Shown here piece by piece: positions 43,906 through 54,600 of a stretch of DNA of 64,000 nucleotides. The DNA lies in assembly GCA_022360715.1 (NCBI GenBank), contig JAKSCG010000044.1:1-64000 (forward strand), in the 5' to 3' direction. How positions within the stretch are numbered: position 1 is the first letter of the stretch; the number at the start of each line of letters is the position of its first letter. The translations under genes were made by a program, and so were the position numbers. The notes beneath the pieces were generated by a model. That model was not told where the DNA came from, did no database searches, and saw only the letters and a list, made by a program, of their open reading frames with translations. This stretch comes from Halanaerobiales bacterium. GTDB lineage: Bacteria; Bacillota; Halanaerobiia; Halanaerobiales; DTU029.

Positions 43906-44805
43906 CTAATCTTCCTGATAAAAGACCCATCTGGCGCTAATGACAACGGTGATTGCCAGGAGCAAGGCAATTGTAAAAAAGTACAGATTGGCCATAGCGG
44001 TAGAGACCCCATAACCGGCTCCCCCAAAGGCAGTATCCCTGATCAGTTTTACTAAGTCATTACTCCCGGCAGTAAAAGAATCAATTACTGTATAAACAAT
44101 ATTTGTCACAATCAGCGGGCTAATTAAGGGCAGGGTGATAAACCAGAAATCTTCCCAACCGGTAGCCCCTTCAACCTTGGAAGCTTCGTACAAAGACGAA
44201 GGAATTGCTTTCAAACCGGCCAGAAAAATTAAGATCTGGATACCGGAAGCCCGGATAATGATCGGCACCTTGTCGACAATATTGAGGATATACTTCAGGC
44301 CAAGCTCCGGCAGCTTCAATTGTAATAGAAAAGCCTTCAAAGAAGAGCCACTGAGAAAACCGCCCGGGAGATCTTGACCGGTCTGTAACAACTCGGTCAT
44401 AAAATCAGTCCTTTCCAGGGCAAGGATAATTCCTGCTCCCATAATCACCGGCAGAAAGAAGATCGTCCTGACCAGGAGTCGCCCTTTAAATCTTTGATTA
44501 AGCAGAAGGGCGGCAAAGATACTAAAGAAAATAATTAAGGGGACATCGGCCAGGATATTACTAATTGTTGTTAGAAAGACCCGCAAAAAATCGGGATGGA
44601 CCAAAAGGGCTTTGCGGTAGTTTTCCCAACGGACAAAAGCTAGACTATAACCATCAGGATTGATCACCAATCGGCTCATACTAAAGACGATTGACTGGAT
44701 AAAGGGATAAAGAAAAAAGAAAAGAAAGCCGAAAATAAAGGGCAGAATGAAATAAAAGCCCAGCCAACTCTTTTTGGCACTAAGTGATCTTTTTTTAAAT
44801 ATCAT
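43906..44805 (-). CDS. ABC sugar transporter permease, MalF type
   Basis: 299 residues, six membrane segments. EAA loop YEASKVEGATGWEDFW...LPLISP (about 215-240). The segment around 125-165 (DFMTELLQTGQDLPGGFL) is an enlarged periplasmic loop. ATG overlaps the DUF5696 gene stop by four bases, so transport and that protein are translationally coupled. Confidence 0.9.
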   Translation of the reverse strand: MIFKKRSLSAKKSWLGFYFILPFIFGFLFFFLYPFIQSIVFSMSRLVINPDGYSLAFVRWENYRKALLVHPDFLRVFLTTISNILADVPLIIFFSIFAALLLNQRFKGRLLVRTIFFLPVIMGAGIILALERTDFMTELLQTGQDLPGGFLSGSSLKAFLLQLKLPELGLKYILNIVDKVPIIIRASGIQILIFLAGLKAIPSSLYEASKVEGATGWEDFWFITLPLISPLIVTNIVYTVIDSFTAGSNDLVKLIRDTAFGGAGYGVSTAMANLYFFTIALLLAITVVISARWVFYQED

Positions 44806-47570
44806 CGTAAGCTCCCTTCCTCTAAAACCTGATAACCTTCGGCCGCAACCGTTATGCCGTTTACTGTTACTGCTTGTTGATTATAATTAACCACAATTGA
44901 ACAGCTGTTTTCATAGCTAGTTAAATAAACATTTTCCGCCAACTGCCGGTGCCCGATAATCCGCTTATCCTGTAAGCCATGTAGGACTTGATTTACCTCC
45001 CGGTATAACTCACCGGCCTCGCTAAGCCAATCCCGATAATAACTGGCCAAAAGATCGTGGGCATAACTCGTCCCTTTGAGCAAAGATGAAGGCTGATAGG
45101 TCCATTTATAATAAGGGCTGGCACCGGTCTCCAGCGCCTTGAGTAAACCCCGGCGGGACTCTTCCCCCAGATTTAAAGGAGGAGTGGCATAGTTAACATA
45201 TCCGTGCAGAGAGATCTGAAAAAAGGGGACTTCCTGATCAATAATATTAAAATTATTACCGGTAAAAGGCATATTAACAATATGGTCGACCAGTGGTAAA
45301 AGAAATCCGTTACCCCCGTTCACCATTATGCTGAATTTATGTTGCTTTAATTTTTCCAGCTGTCTTTGAATCAGCACCAGGGATTGTTGGCGATCCACTA
45401 ATGCCGTCGGGTCTTTCCGAAAGTCTGAATTCAACTGTCGCCCCATCTCCCGCAGGGAAATACCGGTCAGTTGATCACCAGTAAAATCACTGAGGAATTG
45501 GGAAAGCAAACTATCCAGGCGGTGTGGGGACAGAATCGTCACATGCTCATCCGGTTGGTACTGATAGGTAGCCAGATTATAATCATAAATTCTGGCTACC
45601 CCATAATCGAGGAAACGGGCAGCATCAGACCCGGCCCGGAAATGATCAAAAAGACTGTCCCGGTAAACATTTAAAAAACAGACTTCGGGATAAAAAGAAA
45701 TCTGATGAGCAGATAAAAAAGAAGTTAGTCTTTGAAAATCCCTTTGTTGACCTAAAACCTTTTCCGGTCTGAAACGGGAAGGAAATTGCTGTGCTAAGCC
45801 ACCGGCCAGCATCCCGTTATATTTTAACTTGATATTGGAAACACCGCCGTCGATCAACTCCTGTAAAATCTCCTCGGCCTGCCGGTAGGTGGTTAAGGGC
45901 TTTACCACCTGTCTGGGGGCCCCCAACACAACCTCTTTTTGATCAAAGGCCCCGATCAACTCCAGATAAAAGGGGATATCATCTGCGGGAGTTAGCCGGC
46001 TTAACCCCTTTTGTTGCAAATATTCCTGATAGCTCAAAGCCATCCCGGTATAATTGGCTGCCGTTCCACTCAAAAAACGATAGCGGAGTCTAATATTACC
46101 CTGATAGATCCGGGATTGATAAATATTGATTAATCGTTCCCGCCCCTGCTCATTTTCATTCTCCGTCTCCATCTGTAAAGTAACTGTTCCTTTGGGAATA
46201 GTGGTGAATTTTGTCCAGACAGAATTATAGGAATTATTCCTTCCGGCAATATCGGCTTTAATACTGGCCAGGGCATCCCCTTCTTCAATAATTGCCAACC
46301 AGGCTTGACTTCCCTCTTTCAGGGCAAAAACCGGGAGGTAATTCTGCTGAAGGTTATTTAGTTTTTCCTTTTGGGGCATAGTAGTATAGTTAAGTCCATA
46401 GAGGGGCTGGATATAGGGAAGGGCATTAATCTTGCCGTTATTAAGTCTGATCAAAGCCCCCGGTCCGTCCGGGACGAAAATATAGCCCGCTTGTTCGCTG
46501 TCTGCCGCCCCAAAGTACTCCAATAGCTCAATGGCATGTAAGGGAAAATCGGTTTTATTACCCTGCTCATTAATGATATCCTGGGGATAGCTAATCTCGT
46601 CGACCGGGATATTGACCAGCAGGTCCGGACCGTCCAGGCGATATTCAACCGGGATCGCAAAGACCATATTATTGGGTCGAGGTTGATCGAGGTTATTGAT
46701 CCGATGGTCATGCTGGATATCTTCCGGTTGGTAACCACTCTCTTGAACAATTCTAATTATCTCCGGCAAATCCCACTTGGGGACATCATTTCTGAGGATA
46801 TAGGTGGGATTGCCCCGCAATTGGGCAACATGCTCTCCCGTCACGTCTAAATTAAGCTGGAATTTGTTATTATATTCAACCAACTGAGTAACTAACATTT
46901 CAATCAGTTCAACCTGATTGAGTTTATTCGGGCTATAATCCAGGAAGGTAGCCGCTACTTCCTCCTCCCGGTTACTATGAGAATAAAGTCGATAATCACC
47001 GAACAGCCTTTGGGCATCTTTATTTTCCACCGGCTCAGGCCTTTTTTCCAGTGAAATAAGTTCATAGCGTTTTTTAATAAATTCCCGGTCGGCGGGACGA
47101 ACGAGCCGGGCTAAGATTAACTGTTCAAAACGCTCTTGACTAACCATGATCGGAAGGTAATCCTCTTCCAACCACTTTTTCCCTAACAGATAATCAATCC
47201 TGACCCCATTTTTAAGCGGTTTTATTTCAAATTGTTGATATTTAATGCTCTGATTATAGTTATCCATTGTCAACCGTTTATCACCGGTAATAAAATAAGT
47301 AATCGATAACTGGGAACGGAGTTTGTCGCGCGCACTCCCATAAGCAATCCGCTCCGTCTGCTCAAGATTCCGGGGATTGGAATACCAGATCTGCCTGGTA
47401 TCTTTCCTATAAACAGCAAATTCTGTTGTTTCCTGATCGAGATAGAAACGGAGGGCCTGATTTTCCGCTACCAGGGTAAACCCGGCCAGCTCTCCGTTAT
47501 TTGCTGCCTTTATCGTAAAACAACTTGCTATTATCAGGAAAAAAATTAAATAAATTGCTCGATCTTTCAT
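44802..47570 (-). CDS. DUF5696-type exported protein of glycan transporter loci
   Basis: 922 residues. N-terminal hydrophobic segment about 4-22. It contains IASC, a possible lipobox, but also a signal-peptidase-I site (IKAAN), so lipidation is uncertain. The body starts with a beta-rich part (LRFYLDQETTEFAVYRKDTRQIWYSNP). A barrel-like C-terminal half follows (LKYNGMLAGG, SFYPEVCFLNVYRDS, TGISLREMGRQLNSDF, FSIMVNGGNGFLLPLVDH) that resembles a retaining-glycosidase-like TIM barrel. No catalytic residues can be named with confidence. Such proteins recur next to sugar ABC permeases in Firmicutes; the biochemical role is not established. Confidence 0.75.
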   Translation of the reverse strand: MKDRAIYLIFFLIIASCFTIKAANNGELAGFTLVAENQALRFYLDQETTEFAVYRKDTRQIWYSNPRNLEQTERIAYGSARDKLRSQLSITYFITGDKRLTMDNYNQSIKYQQFEIKPLKNGVRIDYLLGKKWLEEDYLPIMVSQERFEQLILARLVRPADREFIKKRYELISLEKRPEPVENKDAQRLFGDYRLYSHSNREEEVAATFLDYSPNKLNQVELIEMLVTQLVEYNNKFQLNLDVTGEHVAQLRGNPTYILRNDVPKWDLPEIIRIVQESGYQPEDIQHDHRINNLDQPRPNNMVFAIPVEYRLDGPDLLVNIPVDEISYPQDIINEQGNKTDFPLHAIELLEYFGAADSEQAGYIFVPDGPGALIRLNNGKINALPYIQPLYGLNYTTMPQKEKLNNLQQNYLPVFALKEGSQAWLAIIEEGDALASIKADIAGRNNSYNSVWTKFTTIPKGTVTLQMETENENEQGRERLINIYQSRIYQGNIRLRYRFLSGTAANYTGMALSYQEYLQQKGLSRLTPADDIPFYLELIGAFDQKEVVLGAPRQVVKPLTTYRQAEEILQELIDGGVSNIKLKYNGMLAGGLAQQFPSRFRPEKVLGQQRDFQRLTSFLSAHQISFYPEVCFLNVYRDSLFDHFRAGSDAARFLDYGVARIYDYNLATYQYQPDEHVTILSPHRLDSLLSQFLSDFTGDQLTGISLREMGRQLNSDFRKDPTALVDRQQSLVLIQRQLEKLKQHKFSIMVNGGNGFLLPLVDHIVNMPFTGNNFNIIDQEVPFFQISLHGYVNYATPPLNLGEESRRGLLKALETGASPYYKWTYQPSSLLKGTSYAHDLLASYYRDWLSEAGELYREVNQVLHGLQDKRIIGHRQLAENVYLTSYENSCSIVVNYNQQAVTVNGITVAAEGYQVLEEGSLR

Positions 47571-47591
47571 TAACGCTAACCCCCTTGATCA

Positions 47592-49739
47592 CTATAGCCG
47601 GTAAATCAGCTCTGTCCTTAAGTTATTAAAGAATCCGACCATCTGAGAAATTACACTGAAAAATAAGAGGCCGATAAAAAGCACCACACCCATCCCGACA
47701 ATAATAAAAATTGATATAAAAAATGTTTTTTTGAGTTCAAAATGGTGGGTAACCATTGTCGCAAAAAAGACCAACATAATTGACCAGAGTAAAGCCACTA
47801 CCAGAAAAAAATAGTAAAAAGCCCCCTCACTACTTGTAATCAAATTACTGATCATGGTCAAAGGTATATTAATCAGAATGAGCGGGGTCAGGGCATAGGC
47901 CGTATAAATATAGATATCCCGGAAAGTACCTTTGCCCTGCCAGAGGGTGGTTAAAGCCCAATTGACGATACACCATAAAAAAAACGGTACAAGGACACTG
48001 ATCAACTCCAGATAGATGTTTAAATCATTTAAATCCCGGGTATTAAAAATAAATCCGGTATATTGCCGCATCAAGATATATGTAAGGTTTACCAACAACA
48101 GCAGGACTGAAGCCGCTAAGACATTCCCCCGTTTCTCATACTTTAAATCCCAGAAACCGTCAAAGGGATGAATGATCACATAAAGGGCATACTTTAAACT
48201 ATCAAACAAATTAAGATACCACTTTTGGTCTGGGCTTGTTTTCCTGAGGCTTAGCGCTGCCTTGATCTGACCGAACAATCCCATTTTTTTGAACAGCAAC
48301 ACCAGTAAAATCAATAGCACCAATCCGGTCATAAGCATCCCAAAGCGCTGACTAATATACTGACGCCGATAAAGACCAAAAGCCTTGGAATAACCTACCC
48401 GGTCATTACCCAGGCGGTAGGTAGCCATCGCCTCCTTAAACTTACGCTGACGGAGCAAAGAACGACCAATCCCGCTGTAAGCCAATTCCATATTACTATT
48501 ATGTTTTAAAACCTCTTGCCACATCCTGGTTGCCTGGTCATATTGCCCGGACTGATAATATTTTTTAGCGCTCTGAATTAAACGGGCATACCTGGTTGGC
48601 TCAAAGACGACAACCTTGTTGGCCGCACTATCCAGGATCAATAATTGTTCACCGATATTCTCCAGGGCGACCGGGACCCGAAAATGCTTTTTTTGCCGAC
48701 CGCTCCCCCCAAAAACATAGAGTAAATTGCCGTTATCATCATAGGTAAAAATTCGACCCCGTTTGCGGTCCAGCACACTATAGAGCCCGTAACTCTGAGC
48801 ACAGATATCCACCAAGAGAGACGGTCCGGCGACCTTAAGCTCCGGATAAATCTCCGGATCAGGATAATCTATATCACCGACCGGCGGAAAAAAACCGTTT
48901 CTGCGCAACACATCACCACCTGACGGGTTTAGTCGCTTGATTACTTCTTCCTCACCAATCCCTCTCCCCGCTGCCACTGCCAAAATAAAGCCCTTGTGGT
49001 CCAGGTCAAAATTACTGTATTCAGTGGGCAGAAAAAGGGCCAAACGCTCTCGCTGTTCCCTGGTGACAATTCTCCGCCATATATAATCGACCAGGTTTGG
49101 TGAAACCCGGGGTGCCCCGATAAAACCTTTAAAAATACCTTTTTCATCAAACTCAACCAAACCGTCATAAATTCCCTGGGCAATTACATAAATCCTCTCC
49201 GCCCGGTCAACAATTACCTTACGGGGGTGAAAAGAAAAACTTTTGGCCCCGCTTTCATCAATACTCAAGGTTGCCGGCTGGATCACCCGTAGGTAATTCC
49301 AGTGTTGGTCAAAGATCACAATCCTCCGGTTACCCAGATCGGCAAGATAGATTTTCCCGGAATTACTGACAAAAATACCGGTGGGGTTGTTAAAGGAATC
49401 GGCCTGGCCAGCCCGACTAAACTGGCTGATAATATCAAGTACTTCCCAATCTTGATTAAAACAAATAATCCGGTTATTCCCTGAATCAACCAGGTAGATC
49501 CGATTATGACGGACAAATAGATCCTGTGGGGACTTAAAATTCCCTAGACCCAGCTCAACATCAGTTATTACCTTTTTTACGCGGTAGACAGCCGGGCCGG
49601 CGATCGCTTCCCCGTGAAAATTATAAAGATAACTGTCCGGATTTTGATAAATTGGAGCTGAAGAGGCATTAATTCCTAAATTTAATAAAAAAACCAAGCC
49701 AGCTACGAGTATTGTTAAACCGTTCTTAATCGACTTCAA
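47592..49739 (-). CDS. NHL-repeat / TPR / Yip1 membrane protein
   Basis: 715 residues with an unusual module order. Signal peptide about 1-27. NHL beta-propeller repeats about 60-380 (FKSPQDLFVRHNRIYLVDSGNNRI, NPTGIFVSNSGKIYLADLGNRRI, VFGGSGRQKKHFRVPVAL). Two TPR units about 385-445 (AKKYYQSGQYDQATRMWQEVLKHN). One membrane segment about 460-480, then a Yip1-like domain of five segments (about 510-710). It may be a large extracytoplasmic sensor or scaffold for the transporter genes on both sides; function unproven. Confidence 0.8.
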   Translation of the reverse strand: MKSIKNGLTILVAGLVFLLNLGINASSAPIYQNPDSYLYNFHGEAIAGPAVYRVKKVITDVELGLGNFKSPQDLFVRHNRIYLVDSGNNRIICFNQDWEVLDIISQFSRAGQADSFNNPTGIFVSNSGKIYLADLGNRRIVIFDQHWNYLRVIQPATLSIDESGAKSFSFHPRKVIVDRAERIYVIAQGIYDGLVEFDEKGIFKGFIGAPRVSPNLVDYIWRRIVTREQRERLALFLPTEYSNFDLDHKGFILAVAAGRGIGEEEVIKRLNPSGGDVLRRNGFFPPVGDIDYPDPEIYPELKVAGPSLLVDICAQSYGLYSVLDRKRGRIFTYDDNGNLLYVFGGSGRQKKHFRVPVALENIGEQLLILDSAANKVVVFEPTRYARLIQSAKKYYQSGQYDQATRMWQEVLKHNSNMELAYSGIGRSLLRQRKFKEAMATYRLGNDRVGYSKAFGLYRRQYISQRFGMLMTGLVLLILLVLLFKKMGLFGQIKAALSLRKTSPDQKWYLNLFDSLKYALYVIIHPFDGFWDLKYEKRGNVLAASVLLLLVNLTYILMRQYTGFIFNTRDLNDLNIYLELISVLVPFFLWCIVNWALTTLWQGKGTFRDIYIYTAYALTPLILINIPLTMISNLITSSEGAFYYFFLVVALLWSIMLVFFATMVTHHFELKKTFFISIFIIVGMGVVLFIGLLFFSVISQMVGFFNNLRTELIYRL

Positions 49740-49763
49740 GCCCTTCCCTCCTTATAAATGGCC

Positions 49764-50624
49764 TTAATCCAGACCGGATGTCGCCATCGTTTCAACTACT
49801 TTACTCTGGTTGATAATAAAGATAATAATCGGCACCCCCATCATAACCAGGGCAACGGCAGAGCTTACCCCGGCCCAGGCAATACCACCGGAAATGATCT
49901 GATTAAAGGCATAAGGTAGTGTCTTTAACTGTTCGCTATAGATAAACTCGCCACCGAAACGACGCCACAATTCCTGAAAAGAATAAATGGTCAGGGTTAG
50001 CCAGGCCGGCTTAACAATCGGCATTACAATCTGCCAAAAAATTCTGAGCTCACTGGCTCCGTCAAGACGGGCCGCTTCCAGTAAAGTATCCGGGATCATC
50101 GCATCAATAAACTGTTTCATCAAAAACAAACCTAAACTCATCGCCCAGGCCGGCAGAATAATTGCAGCATAATGATCAATCCAGCCCAGATAGGTCATCG
50201 TCAGATACTTCGGGATGGCAACAACCTCCTGCGAAAACATCAGTGAAAAGACCACCAGCGTAAAGAAGAGCTTACGTCCCCGAAATTGATGCTTGGACAG
50301 GACGAAAGCCGCCATTGAGGCAAAAATAACATGCCCACCTGTCCCGACAATCGTTATAAAGATCGTATTAAACAGATAGCGAGAAAAAGGTATCCAGGAA
50401 TCAGCCATAATAATTAACAGGTCTTTAAAATTATCCAGGGTCGGGTTACGCACAAAGAACTGAGGCGGAAACAAAAACAGTTCATTTAAAGGCTTGAAGG
50501 CATTAGAAACTATATAGATTAAAGGCAGGGCAGAAAAAGCGGCACCCGCTAACAATACCACAAATATTACCATATCACCGCCGAATGAACGAGTAACCCT
50601 TTTCCGGTGGATTCTAAAATTCAT
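49764..50624 (-). CDS. ABC sugar transporter permease, MalG type (second set)
   Basis: 286 residues, six membrane segments. EAA loop LEAARLDGASELRIFW...MPIVKPAW (about 180-205). It is not a recent copy of the MalG protein at 42.97-43.89 kb. 13 bases after its MalF partner. Confidence 0.91.
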   Translation of the reverse strand: MNFRIHRKRVTRSFGGDMVIFVVLLAGAAFSALPLIYIVSNAFKPLNELFLFPPQFFVRNPTLDNFKDLLIIMADSWIPFSRYLFNTIFITIVGTGGHVIFASMAAFVLSKHQFRGRKLFFTLVVFSLMFSQEVVAIPKYLTMTYLGWIDHYAAIILPAWAMSLGLFLMKQFIDAMIPDTLLEAARLDGASELRIFWQIVMPIVKPAWLTLTIYSFQELWRRFGGEFIYSEQLKTLPYAFNQIISGGIAWAGVSSAVALVMMGVPIIIFIINQSKVVETMATSGLD

Positions 50625-50637
50625 TTAAGTCCCTCCC

Positions 50638-51588
50638 TCAACTGCCTAAATTACGTAGTAAGCGCTGCACCAACTGCTGGGTAAGGATCATCACTACAAA
50701 AAGGACCACAGCAATCGTTGAAGCATAGCCCATTTCAAAACGGACATTACCATAATCAAGCAAGTGTGTAACTACTGTTCTACCGGCATAATCAGTACTG
50801 GGAAACCCGACCAGCGGAATAATATACCCGGCAGCAGCAAAGGATTGCGTGATCGACATGATCGCTCCAAACATCAGATATCCTTTCATTGCCGGCAGAG
50901 TAATATAGAAGAGTTCCTGCCAACGGTTTTTAATCCCATCGACCGCAGCCGCCTCATAAAGCTTGGGGTCAATCCCCTGTAAACCGGCAATAAAAACCAG
51001 GAAACTGGTCCCCATGCTCATCCAGAGAACGACCACAATTACTACCGGCATCATCCATTGGGGATCAAGCAGCCACTGAATTGGCTCATCAATCAGACCC
51101 CAGTAAAGGAGAAATCCATTAATATAACCATAGGAATCACCACTAAACATAATTTGCCAGATCATAAAAGCATAACCGGAGATCGAAGGGGCATAAAAAA
51201 TAGCCGATAGGATCGTCCTGATCCGGGGTTGGAGTTCGTTGATCAACCAGGCAAAGAAAAAACAAAGAAAATAACTAATTGGCCCGGTGATCGCCGCAAA
51301 AATAAAGGTATTTTTAACGGCGATCAAAAAAATATCATCAGCCAGGAATAAACGAAAGTAGTTCTGCCAACCAACCCACTGCGGGGGTTGCAGCATATTA
51401 TGATAGTTAAAACTGAAAAAAATAGCGATTAAAACCGGTAGTACGGTAAACCCCAAAAAAAGGATACCATAAGGGGCGAGAAAAAAATATGAGATGCGGT
51501 CACGCCACAGATCTTGCAGAAACAGGCTAAATCTATTTTGGTAGCTGCTTGGTAAGTTTATTTTGCCTTTACTTGGAATTGCGCGCAT
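50638..51588 (-). CDS. ABC sugar transporter permease, MalF type (second set)
   Basis: 316 residues: a basic N terminus of about 30 residues, then six membrane segments (FFLAPYGILFLGFTVLPVLIAIFF first). EAA loop YEAAAVDGIKNRWQELF...LPAMKGY (about 215-240). Begins 16 bases after the giant solute-binding protein gene, so these three genes form one importer. Confidence 0.91.
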   Translation of the reverse strand: MRAIPSKGKINLPSSYQNRFSLFLQDLWRDRISYFFLAPYGILFLGFTVLPVLIAIFFSFNYHNMLQPPQWVGWQNYFRLFLADDIFLIAVKNTFIFAAITGPISYFLCFFFAWLINELQPRIRTILSAIFYAPSISGYAFMIWQIMFSGDSYGYINGFLLYWGLIDEPIQWLLDPQWMMPVVIVVVLWMSMGTSFLVFIAGLQGIDPKLYEAAAVDGIKNRWQELFYITLPAMKGYLMFGAIMSITQSFAAAGYIIPLVGFPSTDYAGRTVVTHLLDYGNVRFEMGYASTIAVVLFVVMILTQQLVQRLLRNLGS

Positions 51589-51604
51589 TTTATCCCTCCC
51601 TCGG

Positions 51605-54600
51605 CTAGAAACCTTGTTGCCAGTATAGCTTATGCCATTTTTCTTCTAATTCGGCCAGACTGACCGGTAGACCAAATTCTTTGCGTTTGCGGGTAATCTC
51701 TTCATTAATTAAGTAATTATAGTCAAGTAGTGTATCCCGGGCCGGTTTATTATAATAAACTACCTGCCGAAAAGCATTATCTAGATACCGACCGATCAAA
51801 TAACCTCCGGGAATTTCCGGTACCCCTTTCACCCACTCCAACTGCTCCGATAACTTCTGGTAATCTCTCGCTGACCAGGGTAGGAGGCTGAGTGCTTCTA
51901 GATTAGCGGTCGGATAGCGGGCGGCAGGCCCCATTAAACTCTCCAGTTGTCGGCCAAAGCTGACCTGAGTCGCGGCACTGGTCCACCACTTTAAAAACTC
52001 CCAGGCCGCCGTCTTATCCTGAGCAAGCTCCATAATCACCGTTCCCGGACCGGAGGCTGGGGGCAGCGGCCGACCGGAAGCATCGGCCATCCCGGCCGCT
52101 CCGGCCGGAATCGAACGATCAATTACCCGATCGGTGCGCACGGTCCCCGGGACCAGCGTAAAATCCCATTTCCCTCTTAACTCCGGAGCAAAGACCGTTA
52201 AAAGATTATAGAAGGTATACCCGGTGATCAGGATCGGCATCTCACCGGTTCTGAAGCGATTAGCCGGGTTATACAGTAAAGGGAGATTATATAGCTCATA
52301 TAATTCGGTCCAACGAGTGAAGGCCGCAATCGCCCTTTCATCATCAAAATTGGTTGCCAAGCCGTCTTCAATGAAGAGTTCTTCACCACTTTGATTCAGA
52401 AAGGTAACCAAAGTCAACACCCCGCCACTGGAAGAAAGGCTACCGACTGCGCCACTAATATTTCCAATACTAAGGCTGGTTACCCGGGGAGGTGCGGAGA
52501 AAGGAAAACCAAATTCCATATTATTCTTCTGGAGTTCGGGAATAATCTCCATCACATCATCCCAGGTTTCTGGTACAGTCAGACCATTTTCCTGTAAAAC
52601 ATCCTTTCGATAAAAAAGCATGGGAAAGGGTTGTTGTTCGGGGAGGGCATAAACACTATCCCGAAACATAAAGGGGACCAGGGCACTGGCCTTGAAGCGC
52701 CTGGCAACCTCGGCAAAATCGGCAAACTGGCTTAAATCGGCTACCGCCCCCCTTAAGGCAAAATTCAATGGTTGCCCCGGGGGCAAGCCAATTGCCACAT
52801 CGGGATTTTTACCGGCCAGGGTTGCCGGTAAAAGGGTTCCGATATCAATGATCTCCAGATTAACCGGTATCCCGGTCTCCGGTGTAAATTTATTTTCAAT
52901 CAAGCGCTTTAAGATCTGGGCTTTAGAACGATCAAAACCGGCCCAGACCCGCAAGGGTTCCCGCACTATTGTCCCTTCCGGCTGATATACATTACCGACC
53001 AGATTGTAATTATGGGTAAAAGAGGCCACAAAAGCCTTTGATTCATGGTTTAATAGCTGTTGTGCCGTCGGGGTGACTTCCGGTAGTTTTACTTCCGGAG
53101 AGGCAATAATCAGATAGTCGATCGCTAAGGGTTGGCGCCTTACTCCCAGCAACCAACTCCCCAAAGAGGCAAGATTATCGCGAAATTGTCCTAACCGGCC
53201 GGGAATACTTTCCGGTTGCGCAGCCAGTCCCTGTAATTGCCGGGAAAAATCCAGTAAAAGCACCGTATTACCACCCTTTTGTCCGGTATAATCTTCTAAC
53301 TCCCGGGCAATTCCCGCTAATACCCTACTTTGCTCTACTAAATTTTCCAGTAGTCCCGGAATCCTTTGTGCCAACTGGTAGGTCCGTAGCGGATCCGGAA
53401 CCGTTGAAGTAATCATAATGATCTGTCGGTAGAGATTATTTAATTGATATAAACTATCCTCCACTTTCCGAATCACATCAACCAGATCACCAAGAACAAC
53501 CTGGAGCGTTATGCGGTGATTACCCTTAGTTAAATAAAAGAGGTAAGGGTCATCTGTCCCTTCCGCTCCCAGCACAGACAACCGGTAATATCTACTATAG
53601 GGAAAACGAACTGCTTCCAGCTCCCGGAAGGGGAGCTGACCGTTAAGCAGTATTTGGCGATTCACATAACTGCCCCGCTGAAAAGCCTGTTTCCCTTTAA
53701 TCGCAATCTTATAAAAACCATCGGCCGGCACCTGAAAGTCCCAGCTGATCCACTGGCCTAACTGATCCCAACTCCCTCCGCCGATCGAGTTTAACCTGAT
53801 CAGAACCGGATGGTAAGGTTCCATTGTCGGGTCACCCTGATCAAACTGGGGATAGAGGACTGAACTTGACCGATAGCTGGAATCCCTCTCCTGTAGTTTA
53901 ATCATAACTCCGCTGTGCTGCTGAGTATCGTACTCCCGGTATTGGCGGCTAACCTCTTGATAGGTAGGAGCCAGCGGCAGTTGAAAGATCTTCAGCTCGG
54001 CAAGGGCCAGCGGTTCCTGACGGGAAACCAATCTGATTGTATTTAGTCCTTGCCTAAAGTAAAATTTAAAGGGTTCCCGATAATAACCGAGTGTGTCTGC
54101 TAAAACTGCCTCCTGCCAGAAAGGAAACTCCTGCTGGAGGGGATATAGTTCATTGCCCTGATTATCTACCTTTATCTCCTCGGCATCTCCCCAGATCCGC
54201 TGAAATGCCAGGTATTTAGCCTCTTCAAAGGGTAAAATACCATTAATCAACAACTCCCGCTCGATCGGATTTCCTTTACCGGCAATCGGATAATAGTTAA
54301 GGGCAATGTTATATAGTCCGGCTTCAGCTACTTCGACCTCCCATTCAATATAACCCTCTTCTTCCGTTAAAACTACTTTATTAACCCCTTGCAGTTGCTC
54401 TAATACCTGAATCTCCATATCAGTTGCACGATAAGTTAGGGCCGGGATAATTAACTCCTTTTCCGGTCGGACCGCCCCGGAATAATTTGCTAAATATTGA
54501 TTATAACTGATCTCCGGTTTAAAGAGATGATCAGCCAAAACGTTTGGTCGAATAACCCCAGCTAATAAGACAAATAAAATAAGCAAAACAAATGTATTTT

